From Alphaproteobacteria bacterium (GTDB taxonomy: Bacteria > Pseudomonadota > Alphaproteobacteria > Micavibrionales > CSBR16-224): a DNA stretch of 37,502 nt. The DNA is taken from the NCBI GenBank assembly GCA_006226225.1, contig SBHI01000063.1, forward strand, positions 1-37,502, written 5' to 3'. This document shows positions 7,920-16,705 of the stretch, piece after piece. The first letter of the stretch is position 1. Each line of letters opens with the position of its first letter. The position numbers were made by a program, and so were the translations under genes. Under the pieces are notes generated by a model that was not told where the DNA came from, did no database searches, and saw nothing but the letters and a program-made list of their open reading frames with translations.

Positions 7920-10112
7920 TTAGGACTTAACTGTGGCCAGTTTTCCGGGTGGCTGCAGGTCATCTGCATAAGTGCGCATGAACTGCATTAATTCGGCACT
8001 TGGAATAGGTTTGCTGTATTTAAAGCCTTGAACTTCATCACAACCTTCCTGTTTCAGGAAGGCTTCATGTTCATTGGTTTCAACACCCTCGGCGATAACA
8101 TTCAGGCTTAAACTGTGCCCCAGGCTGATGATGGTTTTGGTAATCGACATGTCATCAGGATTGGACAAGGCGTTACGGATAAAAGACTGGTCAATCTTCA
8201 GACGGTCAATCGGGAATTGGCGCAAATAGCTTAAGGACGAATAACCGGTTCCGAAGTCATCAATGGCCAGTTCGATCCCCAGCTGGTGCAGTTTGTTCAG
8301 CGTGGCAATCGTTGTTTCGATTTCATCCATGAAGATGCTTTCCGTGACCTCCAGTTCCAGGAATTTCGGATCAATGCCGGTTTCCTGCAGAACGTCCGAG
8401 ACGATACGCACAAGATTACTGCGGTGGAACTGCACACCGGAAATATTGACCGCCATACGGATAGGCGGAAAGCCTTCTTTCAGCCAATCCGTTGCCGTTT
8501 GGCAGGCCGTGCGCAGCACCCATTCGCCGATGGGAACGATCAGGCCCGATTGTTCCGCGACGGGAATGAAATCGGCAGGTGAAATAAAATGACCGCCATC
8601 CTTGCTTTTATCGGGTTTCCACCAGCGCAGCAGCGCCTCCGTACCGATCATTTTGCCGGTATGCAGGTCGAATTGCGGCTGGTAATGCAGAATGAATTGG
8701 TCTTCATCCAGCGCGACGCGCAGATCCCGCAGCATCTGGAAGCGTTTCTGGACGGCTTTGTCGAAATCCTCGGAGTAGTAACGCGCCGTGTTACGGCCGT
8801 CTTCTTTGGAACGGTTCAGGGCAATATCCGCGTTTTTCAACAGTTTCGCGCCGTCAATACCGTCGCCGGGGCTGTTGGAAACACCGATGGAGCCACCGAT
8901 TTTAAAGCTTTCCTGATAAATCGTGATGGGTTCTTCCAGCGCGGCAAAGACTTTTTCGACAAATTCCTGCGGACGCTGTTTATCCGTCATCGGCACCAGA
9001 ATGTTAAATTCATCGGCGCTGGCGCGGGAAATAACGGCGTTTTCCGGCATGTTATGAACAAAACGCTGTGCAACGGCTTCCAGAACTTTGTCGCCGACTT
9101 CATGGCCCAGCGTATCATTCACATCTTTAAAGTTATCAAGGTCAATTGCCATCACGACCAGTTTTTTATCATCCTTGATGACCATGTTTTTAATATATTC
9201 GTCCATTTTCTCCATGAACATACTGCGGTTGGGTAGATTTGTCAGGCGGTCGAAATAAGCCAGTTTGTGAATACGATCCTCTGCCTGCGAACGTAGACGC
9301 AGCAAGTTGGTGGCATTCTGGCGGATCAGGTCATTGGCGATTTTCAGTGCGACCCCGACCTCGTCGGTGCTTTCGGTGCGCGGCTGCATAATATTCGGTG
9401 TTTCCGGATGTTTGGCGGCATCAATCAGGTTGTTCCGCAGCAGAATAACCGGTTCCAGCAGCCAGCGGCCGATGGACAGCATCAGCACGACGGTCACCAA
9501 ACTGGACAGGATCAGCATAATCAAGGCGCTATTGATGATATATGTTTTCAGCGCACTGACCAGATTTGAAGAATCCATATGCACAACGATGGTATAGGGA
9601 CGGCCCAGATCCAGCGGCGCATAGACGACATTTAGGAAATCTTTTTTACGGCTTAGGGATACCTGATTTTCTCCGGTCTGTGCCGCCTGCTTGATGGTCT
9701 CGTCGGACATTTGCAGCAGATTGCCATAGGCACCCAGATGGTTATATTCCAGATCGTAAATGGACAAGCCGATAATCAGTGTTCGGGTCAGCAGGGCATC
9801 GGCGGATTTGTCGCTGATCGGCAAAACAGACATATCGCGTTTCACTGCCGTATGATCCATGGAGGAAATCAGGGCGATTTTACCGTTTTCTTTTAGGTGA
9901 TCAATATATTCGCCTTGGAAATTCGGCAGGGTGACGGCAAGGGCGAGGGTCTGGATGATAATCAGCGTAAAAAAGGCGCGCATGCTGATCTTCCAGCCGA
10001 TTCGGCTGAACCACAGCTGCATAGGCGAAATTTTAAATTCGCCGACCCGTCCGGAAAAAGCCTTTTTTTTAAGCGACTTCCCCGTCGGCTCTTCTTCTTT
10101 CTGCTCTTCCAA
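7920..10112 (-). CDS. Membrane-bound HAMP-GGDEF-EAL protein (likely c-di-GMP phosphodiesterase); TTG start
   Basis: Two TMs flanking a periplasmic sensor region, HAMP linker, GGDEF domain with RASADEF in place of RxGGDEF, and an EAL domain with TEALLRW, ELEVTES and IDDFGTGYSS. TTG start preceded by GAGGGGAG. Confidence 0.93.
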   Translation of the reverse strand: MEEQKEEEPTGKSLKKKAFSGRVGEFKISPMQLWFSRIGWKISMRAFFTLIIIQTLALAVTLPNFQGEYIDHLKENGKIALISSMDHTAVKRDMSVLPISDKSADALLTRTLIIGLSIYDLEYNHLGAYGNLLQMSDETIKQAAQTGENQVSLSRKKDFLNVVYAPLDLGRPYTIVVHMDSSNLVSALKTYIINSALIMLILSSLVTVVLMLSIGRWLLEPVILLRNNLIDAAKHPETPNIMQPRTESTDEVGVALKIANDLIRQNATNLLRLRSQAEDRIHKLAYFDRLTNLPNRSMFMEKMDEYIKNMVIKDDKKLVVMAIDLDNFKDVNDTLGHEVGDKVLEAVAQRFVHNMPENAVISRASADEFNILVPMTDKQRPQEFVEKVFAALEEPITIYQESFKIGGSIGVSNSPGDGIDGAKLLKNADIALNRSKEDGRNTARYYSEDFDKAVQKRFQMLRDLRVALDEDQFILHYQPQFDLHTGKMIGTEALLRWWKPDKSKDGGHFISPADFIPVAEQSGLIVPIGEWVLRTACQTATDWLKEGFPPIRMAVNISGVQFHRSNLVRIVSDVLQETGIDPKFLELEVTESIFMDEIETTIATLNKLHQLGIELAIDDFGTGYSSLSYLRQFPIDRLKIDQSFIRNALSNPDDMSITKTIISLGHSLSLNVIAEGVETNEHEAFLKQEGCDEVQGFKYSKPIPSAELMQFMRTYADDLQPPGKLATVKS

Positions 10113-10131
10113 AATAACTCCCCTCGAGAAG

Positions 10132-10156
10132 AGGGTAAGAGATCGTTTCTTACCCT
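10132..10156. repeat. Perfect 9-bp inverted repeat (AGGGTAAGA-7 nt-TCTTACCCT), stem-loop in the leader of the GGDEF-EAL gene
   Basis: Read directly from sequence; the hairpin sits just upstream of the SD of the TTG start at 10112. Confidence 0.7.
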
Positions 10157-10327
10157 AATAGATTGTATTCTACAGAAACGGTCTTAAAAAACAGTATAAT
10201 TTTTCAAAAACCGTAAAATTGTGAAGAAATAATGCCGAAAAAACTGGAAAAGTGAAATAATATTTGCAAAACAACCGCTGTTCCGCTAGCATATGGCAAC
10301 TATAGCTTTTATCAAGACCGGGAGAAG

Positions 10328-11653
10328 ATGAAACACAACGTTTCCGCAGACACGGCCCGTGGTTTAAGTGAGCAGGCATCCGGCTCTGCGAAAGGTGTCC
10401 CGTCGTCACCATCCCGTGCATTCTTCCTTCAAAATATCCGTGGACGTTTCGGTATGATGATTTCTCAAAAAGAGAAAGAACTCGCCCGCACAACTGACCA
10501 GCAAGCAATTGAAAAGCTTCAGAAAAGTATCGGCAGCCAGAAAGACAAGCTGCAGAAATTCGAGGAAGCACTGGAAAATATTCCGCCGCAATTCACATTG
10601 AGCGAGCTGGTCTATACCCGTATTTCCAAAGAACAGAATAAAAAGACGGAGCGCGAATATTCCGACTATGTCCGGCCGCGCTTCCTGATGTTTCTGGCGG
10701 ATAAGTTTCCGGCAGAGCTGAAAAAACTCGGTATTTGCGATCACGGCATCAAACGGATGAAACACGGGTTGGATCCCGCCGATGAAGACCGCGCGGTATA
10801 TAATATGACGGTCGACCATATTATCGAACGTTCCGGCAGCGGCGACTGGGGCCATGATCAGGAGCTGGATGAAAGCATCCATAACGGTCACCGCAAAACA
10901 TATAAGGTCAATCATTTCTCGAATTTGATCCTGCTGCCGGCCAGTATCCATGACGGTATCAAGAACGCCATTAACGAAGTGCAGGAACTGCCGAATTTAA
11001 AACCCGGTGATACCAGCTGGGCCATGATGATGGTCACGCGCGGGCGCACCGAGGCCGAATGCTATATGTATGTGCCGGAAGATGCCGAAGAACAGAAGAA
11101 ATTCGTCTGGAAACATCAGCGCCGCATTTCCAATGAAATTTACCAGATCGGCGTGATGGCCGGACAATTGACCTCGGAATGCCGCATTTTTCAGGAATAT
11201 GAAGAGGCGCGGAAAGAAAAATCCGGCAAAGGAAAAAAGAACGGCGTGTCCGGCAAGTTTAACGCGGGCGAGGATGCGCAGCGCGTCTTTGACCGCCGCA
11301 TTAAACCGCTGGTACAGGAATTGCTGGATATCATTGACAGCGTTGAAGAGCGTATCGAACAAAACAGGCAACGCGATCCTGCCGGTATGGAGGAATGCGA
11401 ACGCCAGCTGACCGGTGCTTTGCAGCGTCCGGTCTTCGGCCCGTTGCGTTCGCAGCTGCGAAAGGTCGAGGATATGACAGGAAAATCCGTCGGCAAGCCT
11501 CTGATGATCCGCCGCCGCAACCTGCTGGAAGACTTAACGGGCGGCCATCCTTTTGACGGCAAATACCAGCCGCGTGCAGCGAATAGCAACCAGCCGAAAA
11601 AAGCACCGCATCCGCATAAGCTGGATCACAAGCGCGGTGGCTTCAAGAAGTAA
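10328..11653 (+). CDS. HNH-nuclease-like protein with coiled-coil N-terminus and basic C-terminal tail
   Basis: 441 aa; core LKKLGICDHGIKRMKHGLDP...MTVDHIIERSGSG...NHFSNLILLPASIHDGIKN gives DH / N / H spacing of an HNH (bba-Me) nuclease; RBS-like ggga before the ATG. Confidence 0.6.
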   Translation: MKHNVSADTARGLSEQASGSAKGVPSSPSRAFFLQNIRGRFGMMISQKEKELARTTDQQAIEKLQKSIGSQKDKLQKFEEALENIPPQFTLSELVYTRISKEQNKKTEREYSDYVRPRFLMFLADKFPAELKKLGICDHGIKRMKHGLDPADEDRAVYNMTVDHIIERSGSGDWGHDQELDESIHNGHRKTYKVNHFSNLILLPASIHDGIKNAINEVQELPNLKPGDTSWAMMMVTRGRTEAECYMYVPEDAEEQKKFVWKHQRRISNEIYQIGVMAGQLTSECRIFQEYEEARKEKSGKGKKNGVSGKFNAGEDAQRVFDRRIKPLVQELLDIIDSVEERIEQNRQRDPAGMEECERQLTGALQRPVFGPLRSQLRKVEDMTGKSVGKPLMIRRRNLLEDLTGGHPFDGKYQPRAANSNQPKKAPHPHKLDHKRGGFKK

Positions 11654-11710
11654 TCACCTTTAATAATAATGACTGTGAAGCGACCGGACGCAGGCAAGCG
11701 TGCGATGATG

Positions 11711-13078
11711 CTACTTGTCCGACAGGCCAAAGGCATAAAGCCGTGCATCCCGTGACAGGATATAAAGCGTGCCATCAGCGACAACCGGCGGCACAATCGT
11801 ACCACCTTTGACTTTCAGCCTGCCGGTCATCTCGCCCGTATAGGGGTTCATCAGCAAAATATGCCCCGTATTCCCCGCAAGGATTAAACGCTCTCCGGCC
11901 AGAACCGGCCCCGTCCAGACGGCAGGGGTTTTGTCCTTTTCATTCAGCACGGTCTGCAGGCGCGTGACCCAATGAATTTGCCCGCTGTGGCGGCTTAGTG
12001 CGACAAGCTGCTGATCCGATGTCAGGGTGAAAACGGTATCACCTGCCGACCAGGGCGTTTCCGTACCGCCAATTTCCTTTTGCCAGACGCGCCGTCCGGT
12101 ATTTTCATCCAGCGCCAGCATACGGCCACTGGCACCGATGACATATATAATGCCGCGATCCATGACCGGCATGCCGCGAATATCGGAAATACCGGGCAAA
12201 GCGCCATAGCGTTTCAGCGAGGCAAGATTATCCTGCCACAAGACCTGTCCGTTTTCCGTACGCAGCGCCAAGACTTCTCCCGAAGACAGTGCGGCCACAA
12301 TTGTGTTGCGGTCAACGGCGGGGCTTGAGGAACCAAGCAGATTGGTTGTTTCGACCACGCCGGTATAATTCCACAGGAACTTGCCGTCTTCTGCGGCAAA
12401 TGCCTGCACCTGATTGTCCAGCGTAATGACAAAGACGCGTCCGTCAGCCACTGCAGGGGAAGAGCGTGTCGGCGAGGTTGTGTTTTGTTTCCAGACCGTT
12501 TCGCCGGTTTCCGGTTTCAAGGATAAAATCTCGCGGTATCCGGCAGTGACGTAAAGATGGCCGTCGGAAAAAGCGAGCCCCCCGCCTGCCGTGCCGATAT
12601 TTTCTTCGTTATGCGGCACGATTTTGCGGTCCCACAGCTTTTTGCCGTTTGCAGCGTTAAAGGCGGAGACGCGGGCGCTAGCATCAATCGTGAAAATGCG
12701 GCCATCTGCGATAACGGGCTGTGTCAGAATCGGTTTGTTGTTTTTTCCTGCCTTGCCGACGGATGTTGACCACTTCTGCACCAGCGGCGTGTCGAGCGTC
12801 AAATGCCCCATCGCATGGCTGGGGTAACCGCTGGCCTGTGGCCAAAAGCTGTTGCGCCAGTTTTCCGGCAATTCCATCTGCGTTGCGGCCAGAACTGGGT
12901 CAGGTTCCAGTTCTTCCTGATATTGCAGAACGGAAAGGCGATCCCCCGGCAGCGGCGGGTCGTCACCGTCATCAAAGATCTTGTTGATGCGGCTGCAGCC
13001 TGCAGCGGGCAGCATTGTTGCCGTCAGCAACAGCACAAAAAGAAAATTACGCAAGTGTTTCATCCGGAAAGATGTCAT
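11711..13078 (-). CDS. bamB: Outer membrane protein assembly factor BamB (PQQ beta-propeller lipoprotein)
   Basis: Lipobox LPAAGC and repeated beta-propeller blades (DGRIFTIDASARVSAFNAANGKKLWDRKI...); operon with YfgM-like TPR gene. An internal Met (MKHLRN) is an alternative start. Confidence 0.9.
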   Translation of the reverse strand: MTSFRMKHLRNFLFVLLLTATMLPAAGCSRINKIFDDGDDPPLPGDRLSVLQYQEELEPDPVLAATQMELPENWRNSFWPQASGYPSHAMGHLTLDTPLVQKWSTSVGKAGKNNKPILTQPVIADGRIFTIDASARVSAFNAANGKKLWDRKIVPHNEENIGTAGGGLAFSDGHLYVTAGYREILSLKPETGETVWKQNTTSPTRSSPAVADGRVFVITLDNQVQAFAAEDGKFLWNYTGVVETTNLLGSSSPAVDRNTIVAALSSGEVLALRTENGQVLWQDNLASLKRYGALPGISDIRGMPVMDRGIIYVIGASGRMLALDENTGRRVWQKEIGGTETPWSAGDTVFTLTSDQQLVALSRHSGQIHWVTRLQTVLNEKDKTPAVWTGPVLAGERLILAGNTGHILLMNPYTGEMTGRLKVKGGTIVPPVVADGTLYILSRDARLYAFGLSDK

Positions 13079-13090
13079 GCCGTGTCCGAT

Positions 13091-13744
13091 CTAGTTTTGC
13101 AGAGACGCGTTGTTTTCCGCCTTTTTAATGGCATAAAGGGCGCCGAGCTTTTCGATGCGGGTACGCATGTCTTGCGGCAGATCCGGCTTTTGCAGCAGAT
13201 TGTCAAAAATGCGCAAAGCTTTGTCGAAATCTTTTTGCCGTGCTGCCAATACGGCCAGTAATTCCTGCGCCGTCAGGCTCCATGCACTGCCACTGCTAAG
13301 CGGCAGCAGCTTTTTTTCCAGTGCGGCGGGATCGGCTGTGCTGAGCAAATGCGATGCTTCCATCACGGCGGCAAGGTCGCGGTACATTTTGTCGGCTTTG
13401 CCAGCGGCTTGCGCAGCACGCAGCTGTTTTACGGCTTCGTCATTGCGGCCTTTTTTGAATAAAACACCGGCGGCTGATAAACGCGCCAGCGCGGCATGAT
13501 CACCTTTTGCGGAATCGGCATAATTCAGGATGCTGTCGACATCATTGCCTTTAAAGGCATGGTAATAGGCGGTGGTGGCATCCATCTTCTGTTGATAGTC
13601 CCAGTTGCGCCAATAAGACAGCCCCGCCGTCAGTACAACGGCAAAGATAATGCTGCCGATGATGAAATTCCTGTTTTCCTGCCAGAGGAGCTCCAGCTTT
13701 TCCTGTTTCAGATCCTGCTGCGCTTCGTCCAGAATATCAGCCAT
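13091..13744 (-). CDS. YfgM-like tetratricopeptide membrane protein
   Basis: MADILDEAQQDLKQEKLELLWQENRNFIIG, single TM, TPR-like repeats; adjacent to bamB. Start taken at the internal ATG rather than the longer ORF. Confidence 0.8.
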   Translation of the reverse strand: MADILDEAQQDLKQEKLELLWQENRNFIIGSIIFAVVLTAGLSYWRNWDYQQKMDATTAYYHAFKGNDVDSILNYADSAKGDHAALARLSAAGVLFKKGRNDEAVKQLRAAQAAGKADKMYRDLAAVMEASHLLSTADPAALEKKLLPLSSGSAWSLTAQELLAVLAARQKDFDKALRIFDNLLQKPDLPQDMRTRIEKLGALYAIKKAENNASLQN

Positions 13745-13931
13745 TATTTTGCTGCCCTTCAACATATTTTGTTTTTTTAAGTCTGCACCCAAGACAGCAA
13801 AAACGGGCGTTGGGGTCAAGAGAAATATAAACGCGTTAGACCATTTACAAGCCGAAGCGATTTTTATATATTGCCCGCTAACAGCTTTTTTACGAAATAT
13901 TCATTATGTGACATTTTTGGAGGTACGGCCC

Positions 13932-14564
13932 ATGGCAGAGAAGAAACCGAGCATCTGGAATATCCGCAGATACCTGCCGGAAGAAAAGGATGTGAATACT
14001 GTTGATAAACAGGGGCTGACCAAAATTTTTCAGGCCGCGCAAAAAGGCAAAGGCTCCGAAATGCGCACACTGATCGAAAAAGGTGCCAATATTGATTTCC
14101 AGTTCCAGCGCGTTTCTGAATCAGCCTATTCGCTGACCAATCCACTGGGCACGCGTCCGGAATTTGCCGAAGGCTCGACACCGCTGCATGTGGCCGTCAT
14201 TCACGGCAATATCGACGCGATGAAAGTGCTGATGGATAACGGCGCGAAACTGAGCGAACGCGATCTTGACGGCTGCACGCCGCTGGATCGTGCACTGGAA
14301 AAATACATCAAACTTGATGATGAAAAAACCATGGCGTCGCCCGAGGAAAAACAGACCCGCGCGGTTAAAAAACGCGATAAGGAACACACGCGTTATAAAG
14401 TGATTTCCAAATTGCTGGCGAAAAACGGTGCCGAGGCGCATGTCTTCACAATGCCGGAAAAACTCAATGCCGAGGTTATGAAGGATGATGATATCGCCCT
14501 GTTTACCGAAGAGGCACGTGCCGCGCGTAAACGCCGTTTTCCGCGGATCCGCATTGACTTCTAA
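13932..14564 (+). CDS. Ankyrin-repeat protein
   Basis: GSTPLHVAVIHGNIDAMKVLMDNGAKLSERDLDGCTPLDRAL; SD GGAGG 8-9 nt upstream of the ATG. Confidence 0.85.
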   Translation: MAEKKPSIWNIRRYLPEEKDVNTVDKQGLTKIFQAAQKGKGSEMRTLIEKGANIDFQFQRVSESAYSLTNPLGTRPEFAEGSTPLHVAVIHGNIDAMKVLMDNGAKLSERDLDGCTPLDRALEKYIKLDDEKTMASPEEKQTRAVKKRDKEHTRYKVISKLLAKNGAEAHVFTMPEKLNAEVMKDDDIALFTEEARAARKRRFPRIRIDF

Positions 14565-14587
14565 TTCATTTTCTTTCGGGGAGAGAG

Positions 14588-14626
14588 AAAAATACGGCGC
14601 TTCCCGGAAGCGCCGTATGTATTTTT
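14588..14626. terminator. Rho-independent-type terminator, probably bidirectional
   Basis: AATACGGCGCTTCC-C-GGAAGCGCCGTAT: 13-bp perfect stem, followed by TgTaTTTTT and preceded by an A-rich tract. Confidence 0.8.
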
Positions 14627-14731
14627 AGGGGGGCTTAAACCAAGTGTAAACCTCTTCCCTGTAGACTGAAGAGAAGAAGATAAAAAAACTGCCGCAGCAG
14701 AAGCGGTCAGGCAGATTGAGGGAAAAAATAA

Positions 14732-15184
14732 ATGCGGTTTCTCCGGTATATGTGGATTTGCGTATTTTTTTGCGGCATGGCGCTGGCCTTGCCGCTGCAT
14801 CAGGCTGCGGCATCCACGCCGGAAAAGCCTGAGGCCGAGAAAAAGGACGGGGAACTGGAATATGTGGATATGAATCCGATTCTGCTGCCGGTCATTAGCC
14901 GTGAAGGGAAAACGCAAAATATCAGCATCCTGATTTCCATCGGTATTGATCAGGGGCGCAAACCCTTTCTGGAAGGTTATCAGCCGCGCCTCGCCAATGC
15001 TTATATCCAGACGCTTTACAGCATGTTTGACAATGGCGAAGCCATTCGCCCAAACGGCGCTTTTGATGCGGAAAAGGTGCAGACGCGGTTGCTGGCGGTC
15101 ACGGAGAACATGCTGCATGATAACGAGCATCTGAAAGTGCATGACCTGTTATTGAAGGCCATGCAGGCCCGCGCATCCAATTAA
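14732..15184 (+). CDS. Small exported/membrane FliL-like protein
   Basis: 150 aa; N-terminal hydrophobic segment then EYVDMNPILLPVIS...NISILISIGIDQ...ANAYIQTLYSMF, resembling FliL; no flagellar genes nearby. Confidence 0.5.
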   Translation: MRFLRYMWICVFFCGMALALPLHQAAASTPEKPEAEKKDGELEYVDMNPILLPVISREGKTQNISILISIGIDQGRKPFLEGYQPRLANAYIQTLYSMFDNGEAIRPNGAFDAEKVQTRLLAVTENMLHDNEHLKVHDLLLKAMQARASN

Positions 15185-15189
15185 ATTTT

Positions 15190-16089
15190 TTAGGCCCAGG
15201 ACGCTTCCGGCGGCAGCGACATTAAAATCGCTTCGACATTGCCGCCGGTTTTCAAGCCGAAAGCCGTGCCGCGGTCATAAATCAGATTGAACTCGGCATA
15301 ACGTCCGCGTTTTTGCAGCAATGCGGTGCGGTCTTCCGCCGTCCAGTCTTTATGCATGTGGCGGCGGACAAGCTGCGGATAGATATCCCGGAAGGCACGC
15401 CCGACATCCTGCGTGAAGGCAAAATCCTTGTCCCAGTCATCATTATTCAGCTGGTCGTAGAAAATGCCGCCGATGCCGCGGGCTTCATTCCGGTGCGGCA
15501 GGAAGAAATACTCGTCGCACCATTTTTTAAATTTCGGGTAATAACCGGCATCATGCAGGTCACAGGCCGCTTTCATCGCGCCGTGAAAATCCTGTATGTC
15601 CTGCTCCAGCGGGAAGACAGGTGTCAGATCGGCGCCACCGCCGAACCAGCTGCGCTGTGACGTCACAATATGGCGGGTGTTCATATGTACGGCGGGAACA
15701 TGCGGATTGCGCATATGGGCGACAAGGCTGATGCCGCTGGCCCAGAAATAACCGTCTTTATCTGCGCCGGGAATTTGGGCGCGGAATTCTTCACTAAAAG
15801 TGCCGTAAACCGTGGAGATATTGACGCCGACTTTTTCAAAGACACGCCCGCGCATAAGCGACATTGTGCCGCCGCCGCCGTGCTCGTCGCGGCCAGCCGT
15901 ATCACGCTGCCATGTTTTGCGGGTAAAACGGCCTGCGGGCAGGTCGCTTTCCGTCAGCTCGTCTTCCAGTTTTTCAAATTCCGCGCAGATGTCATTGCGC
16001 AGTTTTTCAAACCATAAAGCGGCACGGGTCTGGTCTTCGCCCTGCAGGTGAAATATTTCCTCCTGACGGGTCGGGGCATGTGCTGTCAT
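15190..16089 (-). CDS. hemF: Oxygen-dependent coproporphyrinogen III oxidase
   Basis: [10 protein letters not shown]-type region ([13 protein letters not shown]), [69 protein letters not shown]. Confidence 0.97.
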   Translation of the reverse strand: MTAHAPTRQEEIFHLQGEDQTRAALWFEKLRNDICAEFEKLEDELTESDLPAGRFTRKTWQRDTAGRDEHGGGGTMSLMRGRVFEKVGVNISTVYGTFSEEFRAQIPGADKDGYFWASGISLVAHMRNPHVPAVHMNTRHIVTSQRSWFGGGADLTPVFPLEQDIQDFHGAMKAACDLHDAGYYPKFKKWCDEYFFLPHRNEARGIGGIFYDQLNNDDWDKDFAFTQDVGRAFRDIYPQLVRRHMHKDWTAEDRTALLQKRGRYAEFNLIYDRGTAFGLKTGGNVEAILMSLPPEASWA

Positions 16090-16149
16090 GCTGCAGTCTC
16101 CTTAGTATATGAAATACGGTCGGTTATCGCGCCCGTGATACCATATTTA

Positions 16150-16629
16150 TCAGGAGCGGACAACCCTGCCGTGGCGCGGAAACAGTCCCGTTTGCCGCAG
16201 GGCTTCTGCCAAAACGATGGAGCAGCTTTGCGTCAGATTCAGCGACCGGGCATGGGCGGCCATCGGAATCGTAATCCGCGCATCGGCATCGGCATGCACA
16301 TCATCGGGAACACCGACGCTTTCACGTCCGCCCAGCAGAATATCGCCCGGTCTGAAGGAAAAATCGGTGTAGAAGCAATCCGCTTTTGTGCTCAGCAGGA
16401 TAATCCGCCGGCCGTGTTTGCGGGTGTCCGCGTAAAATTCTTGCCAGTTACGGTGGCGGGTCAGATCCAGATGCTGCATGTAATCCATTCCCGCACGTTT
16501 CATGCGGCTGTCACTCAGTACAAAGCCACAGGGTTCGATAATTTCCAGCGGGACGGCGAAACAGCTGCATAGCCGCATAACGGCGCCGGTGTTTTGGGGG
16601 ATGTCGGGTTCATAGAGGGCAAGGCGCAT
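16150..16629 (-). CDS. trmL: tRNA (cytidine(34)-2'-O)-methyltransferase (SPOUT)
   Basis: MRLALYEPDIPQNTGAVMRLC, GDILLGGRESVGVPDDVH, RSLNLTQSCSIVLAEALRQ. Confidence 0.93.
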   Translation of the reverse strand: MRLALYEPDIPQNTGAVMRLCSCFAVPLEIIEPCGFVLSDSRMKRAGMDYMQHLDLTRHRNWQEFYADTRKHGRRIILLSTKADCFYTDFSFRPGDILLGGRESVGVPDDVHADADARITIPMAAHARSLNLTQSCSIVLAEALRQTGLFPRHGRVVRS

Positions 16630-16705
16630 TTCTCGTTGTCACTTTCTGTTGTTTTCTGCTAGCTTGATTTTAAAGAATTTTCGACAGCGAAACAACGGAG
16701 CCGTT

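Noticed and set aside
8589-9236. 215-aa plus ORF opposite the GGDEF-EAL gene
   Set aside because: Antisense to unmistakable GGDEF/EAL coding sequence.
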